The notes below the pieces were generated by a model. That model saw only the letters and a program-made list of their open reading frames with translations, made no database searches and was not told where the DNA came from. A program made the position numbers and the translations under genes. Positions 7,188 to 13,954 of a stretch of DNA of 18,135 nucleotides are shown one piece after another. Each line of letters opens with the position of its first letter. Positions within the stretch are counted from its first letter, which is position 1. Origin of the DNA: CAZMVY01 sp964569765 (GTDB lineage Bacteria > Planctomycetota > Phycisphaerae > UBA1845 > PWPN01). Where the stretch lies: the NCBI GenBank assembly GCA_964569765.1, contig CAZMVY010000083.1, forward strand, positions 1-18,135, written 5' to 3'.

Positions 7188-7889
7188 TCAGTGAGCCGTG
7201 TACAGCAGGTAGACGCCGCCGAGCAGGACCAGGACGCCGCAGACCTTCTTGAGGATCACCGCGCCCTTCGACTGCTCGTTCCAGTTCAGGTACTTCTGCA
7301 CCATCTCCGTGGACGTTCCCGCGGCCACGATCACCGAGCAATGCCCGACGCCATAGACCAGCAGCAGTATCGCCCCGTAAAGCGCACTGGTCGTCGCCAC
7401 CTTGAACGCAACGCCCAGGATCGGCGCCATGTAGGCAAACGTGCACGGGCCCAGCGCGATCCCGAAGACCAGGCCGAGGATGAAGGCCGCCAGTGCCCCT
7501 TTGCGCTTCATGTTGACTTGGCCCGGGCCGGAGAACGGCATGGGAATCACATCCAGAAGCACCAGGCCGACAACGAAGAAGATCAACGCCACGAAGTAGT
7601 TGCCGTAGCGGCCCACATCGCCCATCATCCGGCCCGCTGCCGCCGTGATGACGCCGATCAGGGCAATCGTAATCAGGATGCCCACGGCGAACAGCGTGGA
7701 GATTCCGAAGGCACGGCGCGTGGTCATCTGTCCCTGCTGGTCGATGAAGCCGACGATCAGCGGGACGCTCGCCAGGTGGCAGGGGCTCAGGATAATGCTG
7801 AGGATGCCCCACACAAACGACGCCGCCAGGGCGATCAGCGGCGTGCCCTCGACCGCGTGGGTCAGTGTTTCAAAGAGCTGCTCGATCAT
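7188..7889 (-). CDS. ccdA: CcdA/DsbD-type transmembrane thiol-electron transporter
   Basis: Inner-membrane protein of 233 residues with about six helices. It is expected to carry electrons from cytoplasmic thioredoxin to periplasmic thiol proteins. The two redox cysteines stand in SPCHLASVPLIVG (Cys37) and GPCTFAYMAPILG (Cys149), the paired Pro-Cys arrangement typical of CcdA. A third cysteine lies in GHCSVIVAAG (Cys184). The start at 7889 has GGAGGG five bases upstream; the longer frame to 8072 runs into the porin gene and is basic and non-helical, so it is rejected. Neighbours are an octaheme cytochrome, a periplasmic thioredoxin and DGC proteins. It could supply reductant for heme attachment to the cytochrome, for the thioredoxin/ArsF-like proteins, or both. 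Confidence 0.9.
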   Translation of the reverse strand: MIEQLFETLTHAVEGTPLIALAASFVWGILSIILSPCHLASVPLIVGFIDQQGQMTTRRAFGISTLFAVGILITIALIGVITAAAGRMMGDVGRYGNYFVALIFFVVGLVLLDVIPMPFSGPGQVNMKRKGALAAFILGLVFGIALGPCTFAYMAPILGVAFKVATTSALYGAILLLVYGVGHCSVIVAAGTSTEMVQKYLNWNEQSKGAVILKKVCGVLVLLGGVYLLYTAH

Positions 7890-7962
7890 AGGCCCTCCAC
7901 CGTGCCGCGGAGCCTGGATTCGGCCTGGGGCATGGTATGCATCCTCGCATCGGCTCCTTCTT

Positions 7963-7974
7963 ACGGGATCCCGT
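7963..7974. repeat. 12-base perfect palindrome directly after the porin stop codon
   Basis: ACGGGATCCCGT is self-complementary and abuts the porin stop on the minus strand. It is followed by AAGAAGGAG rather than a T run, so it is not a standard intrinsic terminator. It could be an RNA processing or stabilising hairpin, an operator, or chance. Confidence 0.25.
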
Positions 7975-9462
7975 TCACTCAAACAAACGCACGACCGTCT
8001 GAAGGTAAAAGAAATCGCTGCCGGACGCCCGGCCGGTGTTGCGGGCGAAAGGCCCCGGGAGGAAACACGCATATCCGGTTTCGATATCGACGCGCGGGTT
8101 CAGCTTGAGAACCAGGCGGACGTCGAGTTCCTGCCCCACGAAGTCGCCGCTGCGTCCCGTGGGATCCTGCCGGCGGGTCATGGGCCACACGTCCCTGTCG
8201 CTGGCCAGCCAGTAGGCCCCGTAGTAGGCGTCGCAGGAGAACCACTTCGTCGGACGGATGCTTCCCCGAAGCTTGGGCCCGATGACGTTCTCCAGCGTAA
8301 ACAGCGAGAGCGTGGACCAGTGACGCGCGGTGACGAAGAGCCTGTCGAATCGCTCCTGGATCGCATCGTCCGGGTCGCGGTCGCCGCTTGCGTACATCGT
8401 CGAGACGCTGACACGCGGATTCCACGGGTGATCGAACGAGTAGCCCAGCTCGGCGTACGCGGCGAACGCGCGATCCTCTTGTGACCCGTCCCGGCCGAAC
8501 TGAAAATCGGCGCTGAAGTCGTAGTCGAATCCGCTCCGGCCGATCGGCCCGTACCCATGCAGGCCCACCGTGTGGAGCTCGCGATCCTCCCGCTCATCGA
8601 CGATCTCGCGCTCGTCCAGGTAGAACCAGAAGGGCTCCAGCGTGATCACCGGCGACCATCGGCGCCAGGCCCCGATGACGCCGGCGAACCACCGCTGCTC
8701 ATCGGGCCGGTCGAACTGCCGCAACCGAACGTCCACCACCTCCGTGGCGAAGGCGTCGATCTGCCAATCGTTCTTCTGTTGGCCGAGCCGCAGGCGAAAC
8801 CCGTCAAAGGTGTTCATCGCGTTCTGCCAGCGGTTCCGGTTGACCAGCCGGCGATCGGCGTAATCCAGTGTGAAACGCCCCACCTGAAACCGGAAAGGTC
8901 GGTTCGTGCCGAGCGCATCGTCGAAGTACAACTCCGCGAATGCCTGGACGAAATCGGCCTCGTTGACGTCGGTCGGTTTCTCGGGGAACCGGCTGGCGAA
9001 CTGGCGGGAATCCTGAAACTCGACGCCGAACCGGAGGGGATCCAGGATCCTGCGGATGCCGACGTAAGCGCGCGACCTCAGGAGGAACTGCTCATCGCGG
9101 ACCAGCTTGCTTCGGCGGTAGTCGTCGTCACGCAGTTCGAATCGCGTCCGGTGCTCCGCGCCGAACTCCAGCCAGTCCATGGACTCCAGGGCCGGAACGC
9201 CCACCTGGTCCAAACGGCGCACGTAGTCCGGGGGTTCGGGATCCAGCATCGCGCCCCACGCTTTGGGGCGGACGAAGTAGCTCTTTTCTTCCGCTGCCGG
9301 TCGGCTGGCGGGGCGGGAGGTCGTCGCCGTCAGTCCGGCGGTTTCGTCACCCGAAGCGATCACTGCGGTACGGCCGCCGCACAGGGTCGCCGCGGCGAGA
9401 ATGGCACCGAGTCGGTATGTATCGGCGAGAGCCACCATGACCACGGCCTTGATTCTTCTCAT
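7975..9462 (-). CDS. AlgE-like (alginate export family) outer-membrane porin
   Basis: A 495-residue protein with an N-terminal signal-like stretch (MRRIKAVVMVALADTYRLGA... to about 36), a Ser/Pro linker (TTSRPASRPAAEE), then a beta-barrel. The barrel shows alternating amphipathic strands such as WLEFGAEHRTRFELRDD, FRFQVGRFTLDYADRRL and WQIDAFATEVVDVRL. The 'GAEHRTRFE...LLRSRAYVGI...FGVEFQDSRQF...AELYFDDA...VGRFTLDYADRRLV' succession is characteristic of the alginate-export (AlgE) family, whose members in many environmental bacteria are general porins rather than alginate channels. The C-terminus is VVRLFE, close to but not exactly the usual terminal aromatic. The ATG overlaps the octaheme cytochrome stop as ATGA, so the two are co-translated. 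The transported substrate is unknown; the coupling suggests a partnership with the cytochrome. Confidence 0.85.
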   Translation of the reverse strand: MRRIKAVVMVALADTYRLGAILAAATLCGGRTAVIASGDETAGLTATTSRPASRPAAEEKSYFVRPKAWGAMLDPEPPDYVRRLDQVGVPALESMDWLEFGAEHRTRFELRDDDYRRSKLVRDEQFLLRSRAYVGIRRILDPLRFGVEFQDSRQFASRFPEKPTDVNEADFVQAFAELYFDDALGTNRPFRFQVGRFTLDYADRRLVNRNRWQNAMNTFDGFRLRLGQQKNDWQIDAFATEVVDVRLRQFDRPDEQRWFAGVIGAWRRWSPVITLEPFWFYLDEREIVDEREDRELHTVGLHGYGPIGRSGFDYDFSADFQFGRDGSQEDRAFAAYAELGYSFDHPWNPRVSVSTMYASGDRDPDDAIQERFDRLFVTARHWSTLSLFTLENVIGPKLRGSIRPTKWFSCDAYYGAYWLASDRDVWPMTRRQDPTGRSGDFVGQELDVRLVLKLNPRVDIETGYACFLPGPFARNTGRASGSDFFYLQTVVRLFE

Positions 9463-11987
9463 TGCGGTTCGCGCGTATGCCGGGTGCCGGTTCCCGCTGC
9501 CTGCGGCCCGCTCGGCGCACCGTGTCGAATCGCAACCAGATCGCGGAACAGCGTCAGCAAGCAGAGGGCCGCCAGCACGGTGAGCCCCAGATCGAGTCCC
9601 GTGTAGGCCGGTCGGACCACGAACTGGAGCGACTGGGTCTTCAGCAGGATGAGTCCGCCGCATGCAGCCGTGAAAATGACGGCCACCCACAGCAGCACGG
9701 CCCACGCGCGAGACCTGCAAACCGCTCGAACGGGGCTTGATTCCCGGATCGCCAGGATCAAGCCGGTCAAGAGGACAAAGCAACTGATCCAGAAGTGATT
9801 GGCATCCAGCGTAAAGCGTCGGACCGTCATGTACTCCAGCAGATCGGGCGTCGCGACGGCAAATGCTCCCATGACAATCGTTCCCGCAAAGACCAGCAGG
9901 CCCAGCGCCCTCGCCGTGCCGATCGAGAACGCTCCATGTTGTGCGGCCAGCATCCGGACGAGCAAACCGACCCAGACGGAGACGGTGAGCCCCAGGAGTC
10001 CGTACAACACGGGCTTGACCCATTCCTCGCGAAGCCCTCCGATTGCGACACCCAGCCGGGACAGCCCGAGCACGGAGTAGTTGGGCATCCATCGAGGCGC
10101 CCCATCCGAAGGGTCAAATGCCGTTGCGAGGATGGGACGGTCGAAGAACGGCGAGTTGACGCGATGGCAATCCGTACACCCGCCGGCGCCCAGGGCCGCC
10201 CGTGCCGGGGCCACATCGTGTGAGAACTTGTACACCGAGGCATACGGCGTCGCCTCGTGCGCCTCGCGCGGCAGGTTCCGATACTCCGTCGAGGAGTAGT
10301 ATGCCCTGTCGTCGCCGACCCACACCAGCCGTCGATTCTGAAGCGGGAACTTCGTCTTTTCGAGATACGCCTTCGTCGCCGTCAGGATCGCGTCGATCTC
10401 CTCGGGGCGGTTGATCTCGAAGGCCCCGTCTCCGTTGTCGTCCGTGATGGACGCCAGCTCCGGCGAATGTTCCTTCGGATTCGCCCGATGCTCCTTCCAC
10501 ATCGTGAAGAAGTCCTTCATGAAAAGCTGATTCAGGCCGGGCTTGCCCGTTTCCTCATAACCGACCCACATGCTGTGGACACGGTTCACGGGATAGATCT
10601 TTCCCTTGTACACCGCGAGTGTCGGCTGCGACACGTCCGTCGGCTGATCGCGAGCCGTGAACAGCTCCAGCTCGCCGTAATGGTTCCAGTAGTTCATCTG
10701 CTGGTCATAGAAGGTCCAGATATGCTTCGGCGGCGGCGTGATGCGCGGAGCATCGTTATACACGTCGCTCGCCTGGACCAGCGCGCTCTTGACCGGCCTC
10801 GCCGGGATGTGGCAGGCCTGACAGGACAGCTTTTCCATGTGCAGCGGCGGCAGCCATTCATGGGTCGCCCGCGGGGCGTTGTTCCAGCCGCGCAGGTGGC
10901 AGTCCGCACAAGAACGCACCGTGTCGTCCAGATCATTCCGTACCCATCCGGAAGGATCATCTCCTTTGCCGAACTGGTGCTCCTCCCGGCCGCGAATCCT
11001 CTCGTCGGCGGCCTTGCTGCCCGCCGCGTGGCAGTCCACGCAGCGCAGGCCGGCCTTCATGTGAACATCCGTTCGCACGGAAAACGACGCCCCGCGTTTC
11101 TTCCAGCCCGGCTTCGCGTGACAACCCAGGCACGTTTCGTTCCGCGGCTCCGGCACGTAGTTCACCGCCAGGTTCCCGTCGGCATCGAACTTGCTGGGAT
11201 CATATGTAACCTCGGGCTTCTCGCCCGCCGCCACTTTGCCCCGGACCTTGCCGAGACCGGCTCCTTCCGTCGCCGCCCAACGAAAGTTCAGGTTTGCGAG
11301 TTGCACGTTGCGTGCCTTGGTATCGTAGGTCGGCATGTGACACAAGAGGCAGTCCGCCTCGATCACGCCGGTCTGGTCCCACCTGGCCTGGTAGTAATCC
11401 CCGTCCAGCCCGTTGTCGCCCCCGGAAGCCAGGCCGTGCTCGCGCATGAACGTGTCATAGCGGTTTCCGGCGCGGTCGGTTTCCAAGGGGCCGCCGCCGG
11501 GATGACAGTTCCCGCACGTGGCGGTGACGAAATCGAACGACGTCATGTCAATCGTGCGGGCGTTCGTGTTATTCTTCGGGGCAAGCTGGCGGTACAGGGG
11601 CGACGGCGAACACCAGTTACCGCCGTAGTTGCCGGGGGCGGTCACCCACTGATAACGATCGGCATATTCTCTGGGGGGCGTCTCGCCCTTGCCCTGCGTG
11701 AAGTGAAAACCCCGGGTGATCTTCTCGTAGTCATGACAGGCGCCGCATGTCTGTTTCGGGGAATACGGCACCTTGTCGTTGATCCTGTGTACGGGGTCAA
11801 TGATGTTGCCCTGTTCATCGCGCAACTTGAAAGGAGGGCACACCCCGAATGCTCGCGGCGCGGACGTCGTCTCGGCGGCCGGTCCGGAAACGGGGGTACC
11901 CGCCGAAGCCTGCCGGGGCCATACGCTGCCCGCGAAGATCAGCATCACGAGCGCAGGCGACGGTCCGACCGTGTGCGTGCGTTTCAT
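9459..11987 (-). CDS. octaheme c-type cytochrome with C-terminal five-helix membrane domain
   Basis: An 842-residue periplasmic electron-transfer protein. A signal peptide ends near ASA/G (residue 29/30). Eight CxxCH heme sites follow: CGACH 81-85, CGNCH 158-162, CLLCH 213-217, CLGCH 286-290, CVDCH 316-320, CADCH 360-364, CQACH 389-393 and CTDCH 604-608. The last heme is separated from the others by about 210 residues that include a calcium-loop-like DDNGDGAFE (516-524). The C-terminus has five predicted helices (about 657-679, 695-713, 731-748, 762-782, 798-820) with few histidines, so it is not an obvious heme b domain. The heme part resembles octaheme tetrathionate-reductase-like cytochromes; the assignment to a substrate is not secure. 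The start at 11987 is supported by AGGAG eight bases upstream and by the signal peptide. It is coupled to the porin gene. Confidence 0.9.
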   Translation of the reverse strand: MKRTHTVGPSPALVMLIFAGSVWPRQASAGTPVSGPAAETTSAPRAFGVCPPFKLRDEQGNIIDPVHRINDKVPYSPKQTCGACHDYEKITRGFHFTQGKGETPPREYADRYQWVTAPGNYGGNWCSPSPLYRQLAPKNNTNARTIDMTSFDFVTATCGNCHPGGGPLETDRAGNRYDTFMREHGLASGGDNGLDGDYYQARWDQTGVIEADCLLCHMPTYDTKARNVQLANLNFRWAATEGAGLGKVRGKVAAGEKPEVTYDPSKFDADGNLAVNYVPEPRNETCLGCHAKPGWKKRGASFSVRTDVHMKAGLRCVDCHAAGSKAADERIRGREEHQFGKGDDPSGWVRNDLDDTVRSCADCHLRGWNNAPRATHEWLPPLHMEKLSCQACHIPARPVKSALVQASDVYNDAPRITPPPKHIWTFYDQQMNYWNHYGELELFTARDQPTDVSQPTLAVYKGKIYPVNRVHSMWVGYEETGKPGLNQLFMKDFFTMWKEHRANPKEHSPELASITDDNGDGAFEINRPEEIDAILTATKAYLEKTKFPLQNRRLVWVGDDRAYYSSTEYRNLPREAHEATPYASVYKFSHDVAPARAALGAGGCTDCHRVNSPFFDRPILATAFDPSDGAPRWMPNYSVLGLSRLGVAIGGLREEWVKPVLYGLLGLTVSVWVGLLVRMLAAQHGAFSIGTARALGLLVFAGTIVMGAFAVATPDLLEYMTVRRFTLDANHFWISCFVLLTGLILAIRESSPVRAVCRSRAWAVLLWVAVIFTAACGGLILLKTQSLQFVVRPAYTGLDLGLTVLAALCLLTLFRDLVAIRHGAPSGPQAAGTGTRHTREPQ

Positions 11988-12070
11988 TGGTCTGTCTCCT
12001 GCTGGAACGACATGGACGCTCTCATCCTGCTCCGTTTCTTCCGATGAGCGATTGGGGAGCAGAACGTCGG

Positions 12071-12535
12071 CTACTTTCCGAGATCCACGCCCAACTCCTT
12101 CCACTTCGCCAGGATGTCCTCCCGGGAGAAGAAGCCCTCGTGGCGGTACAGCTCCTTGCCGGAGGCGTCGTAGAAGATCTGCGTGGGGATCAGTTTGATC
12201 CGGTAGAGCTCGCCGGCGTTGGGGTTCACCCAGACGTCGATGAATTCCACATCCAGCCGGCCGGCGAAGTCCTTTTTGAGCTCCTCCAGGATCGGCGCCA
12301 TCTTCTTACACGGAATGCACTTCCCCGCGCCCAGGTCCACAAGCCGCGGCACCGCCTTTGTCGCCGCCGAGTCCTGCCGGTGCTGTGCCTCGGCCGGCCG
12401 GCTTTCTGCGTTTGTTTGCGCCAGCGGCTCGTCCCCGGGGCGCGGCGTGTCCTTGTTCTTTTGCTTGAAGGCCATCGTCACGCCAATGACAACCAGCAGG
12501 GCCGCTACGATACCGATCCTTGCGGTCTTGTTCAT
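12071..12535 (-). CDS. membrane-anchored periplasmic thioredoxin-family protein
   Basis: A 154-residue protein with an N-terminal anchor or signal (MNKTARIGIVAALLVVIGVT), a polar linker to about 60, and a thioredoxin domain with the active site GKCIPCKKMAPIL (Cys73, Cys76). The cis-proline is in KLIPTQIFYD (Pro117), and EFIDVWVNP and YRHEGFFSREDI are usual fold segments. The CIPC active site with a following KKM resembles thioredoxins seen next to CcdA and ArsF-like genes. The start at 12535 gives a proper anchor; the upstream part of the open frame overlaps the ArsF-like gene and is basic. It probably exchanges electrons with the CcdA encoded downstream and reduces a periplasmic partner, possibly the ArsF-like protein or apocytochrome. 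The 83 bases before the cytochrome gene hold no clear terminator. Confidence 0.88.
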   Translation of the reverse strand: MNKTARIGIVAALLVVIGVTMAFKQKNKDTPRPGDEPLAQTNAESRPAEAQHRQDSAATKAVPRLVDLGAGKCIPCKKMAPILEELKKDFAGRLDVEFIDVWVNPNAGELYRIKLIPTQIFYDASGKELYRHEGFFSREDILAKWKELGVDLGK

Positions 12536-12563
12536 GACAACCCAGTCTCCTGCTTCGCCTACC

Positions 12564-13241
12564 CTACATTCCGGACGCGCCGACAAGAAACGACGACACT
12601 TCCGTCTGCACGTATTCCGTAAAACGGCCGTAATCGCCGAGGAGTTCCCAGACGGCCTTGAGATTCTTCCACTCGGTCGGCTGTCCATCCTTCATCCGCA
12701 CAAGGACCAGCGACTGCGCCGTCAGTTCGTAATCCTTCTCGAAATGTTTGTTCTCCGGCTGATCGATGTTGACGGCCCGCCATTCCACAAGCCCGTTCGC
12801 GATCTCGTTGGCGAAGCGGCTCTCAATGGCCTGTCTGGCCCACTCCTCGATCTGTAGGCAGGAGTGGCAACGGACCGTCCGGTGGAAATAGAAGGCGACC
12901 ACTTCCGGTGACATCGGGACCGGCGACGGATTGGCACCCGGCGGCGAGGCAACCGTCGCTGCGACGGTTGTCGGCTGAGTGCTCGGAGCAGTGGCGAGGC
13001 TCGGAATCGCCGACATCACGCACGTGGCGCATGCTCCGCCCGTCGAACGGGCCTTGTCTCGCCAATAGCTCGTCGCGACTGTCCCGCCCAGAACTGCGAC
13101 GCAGGCGCCAACTATGCCGACGCGCCCCGCCCATCCCATGCGCGGCCAGTAGCTCCACGCGATCAGCAATATGAATATCAGCAGCGCCGACATCCACACG
13201 CCGATCGCATATCCATCATCACACAGTTGGCAGGGCTGCAT
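12564..13241 (-). CDS. arsF: ArsF-family protein (nitrophenyl compound nitroreductase subunit ArsF-like) with N-terminal membrane extension
   Basis: A 225-residue protein. Residues about 113-215 match the ArsF family: VVAFYFHRTVRCHSCLQIEE with the redox CHSC at 125-128, then FANEIANGLVEWRAVNIDQP, HFEKDYELTAQSLVL and WKNLKAVWELLGD. The family takes its name from a reductase subunit linked to aromatic nitro-arsenicals; in most genomes it is simply part of ars/thiol clusters. Upstream lie two membrane helices (about 17-31 and 41-57) flanked by CQLC (4-7) and CATC (71-74), then a Thr/Pro-rich linker. The catalytic part is therefore probably outside the inner membrane. The ATG at 13241 has only a weak ribosome-binding site; Met17 is an alternative start that would drop the first CxxC. 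It is followed by the thioredoxin gene after 28 bases. Confidence 0.85.
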   Translation of the reverse strand: MQPCQLCDDGYAIGVWMSALLIFILLIAWSYWPRMGWAGRVGIVGACVAVLGGTVATSYWRDKARSTGGACATCVMSAIPSLATAPSTQPTTVAATVASPPGANPSPVPMSPEVVAFYFHRTVRCHSCLQIEEWARQAIESRFANEIANGLVEWRAVNIDQPENKHFEKDYELTAQSLVLVRMKDGQPTEWKNLKAVWELLGDYGRFTEYVQTEVSSFLVGASGM

Positions 13242-13301
13242 CTGTCACTCAACCAGGCGCACCGCCCAAGCCCGTTCACCGACCACGACACCCGCCAACC
13301 G

Positions 13302-13544
13302 TCACGACATCGCACTGGTGAGCAGCGTGGTGATCTCCGCTTCCGAGAGCACCTTGCCCACGGACTTCACTTCGCCGTTGACGGCCAGGGCCGGGGTCAT
13401 CATCACGCCCCGCTTCATGATCTCGTTGATCTGCGTCACCTTCTCGATCTCGCAGGCGATGCCCAGTTTGTCCGCCGCGGCCTTCGCGTTCGCCGCCAAA
13501 GCAGTGCACTTCGGGCAACCGGTCCCAAGGATTTCGATCTTCAT
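13302..13544 (-). CDS. small thioredoxin / redox-active disulfide protein (TM0996/MTH895 type)
   Basis: An 80-residue cytoplasmic thioredoxin-fold protein. It opens MKIEILGTGCPKCTALAANA with the redox pair Cys10/Cys13, and has the cis-proline strand GVMMTPALAVNGEV (Pro51), the usual signature of the redox-active disulfide proteins typified by TM0996 and MTH895. GGGAG lies seven bases before the ATG at 13544, which is preferred over the earlier in-frame start at 13598 inside the DGC gene. These proteins are commonly encoded beside ArsP-type permeases. It is a candidate reductant for the membrane or cytoplasmic thiols of the cluster, perhaps for the permease's own CSCS motif. The next gene (ArsF-like) begins 60 bases downstream. 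Confidence 0.92.
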   Translation of the reverse strand: MKIEILGTGCPKCTALAANAKAAADKLGIACEIEKVTQINEIMKRGVMMTPALAVNGEVKSVGKVLSEAEITTLLTSAMS

Positions 13545-13557
13545 GATTGATCTCCCA

Positions 13558-13938
13558 TCAGCATCCCGCGGCCACGAGGGCCTTGACCTTGTCCACAATC
13601 TTCTTCGCGTCGCCGATCATATCCGGGTGCGCCGGCTTCTTCTCGATACCGAGATCCGTCACAACCACGTGCACGTCGACCGCCACGCCCGCCTTCTCCA
13701 TCACCTTGCGGCAGCAATGATCCTCGCAGCCGTCAATGGCGATACGCCGACCCGCCGCCCGGGTTCGTTCCACTTTGTCGACGATGTCGGCGGCCAACGC
13801 TGCGATGCAGAGCAGGTTGCCCACGCCCTGCTGCATCGCCTGCACACCGGCGCGATTCGCCACCTGACCCGAATGCGCCGCCCCCGCGCACGTAAAGATC
13901 AGCGTTTCGCCCGGAGTCGAGCCACAGCACGACTGCAT
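13558..13938 (-). CDS. putative zinc-binding protein, DGC domain (copy 1)
   Basis: A 126-residue soluble DGC-family protein. Conserved segments are FTCAGAAHSGQVANRAG (15-31), LLCIAALAA (42-50) and AIDGCEDHCCRKVMEKAG (67-84) with the family Asp-Gly-Cys. The N-terminal MQSCC and the C-terminal Cys126 add more thiols. Zinc binding is the family prediction and no reaction is established. GGAGG lies seven bases before the ATG, which follows the permease stop by 16 bases, and the next gene follows after 13 bases, so it belongs to the permease operon. It differs from the copy at 6778-7170 in the central DGC motif (DGCEDHCC against DGCPLAC), pointing to two distinct roles or partners. Confidence 0.92.
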   Translation of the reverse strand: MQSCCGSTPGETLIFTCAGAAHSGQVANRAGVQAMQQGVGNLLCIAALAADIVDKVERTRAAGRRIAIDGCEDHCCRKVMEKAGVAVDVHVVVTDLGIEKKPAHPDMIGDAKKIVDKVKALVAAGC

Positions 13939-13954
13939 ATTCGAGCCTCCTTCA

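Noticed and set aside
7890..8072. N-terminal extension of CcdA up to an ATG at 8072
   Set aside because: The extension overlaps the porin C-terminus, is basic and not hydrophobic, and lacks a ribosome-binding site. The ATG at 7889 has GGAGGG at normal spacing.
12027..12062. Inverted repeat CTGCTCC / GGAGCAG between the thioredoxin and cytochrome genes as a terminator
   Set aside because: The loop is 22 bases and no T run follows on the minus strand, so it does not look like an intrinsic terminator.
6778..13938. The two DGC genes as a recent tandem duplication of a module
   Set aside because: They share the domain motifs but differ widely in sequence, including around the DGC core, and their neighbours are not duplicated in the same order.
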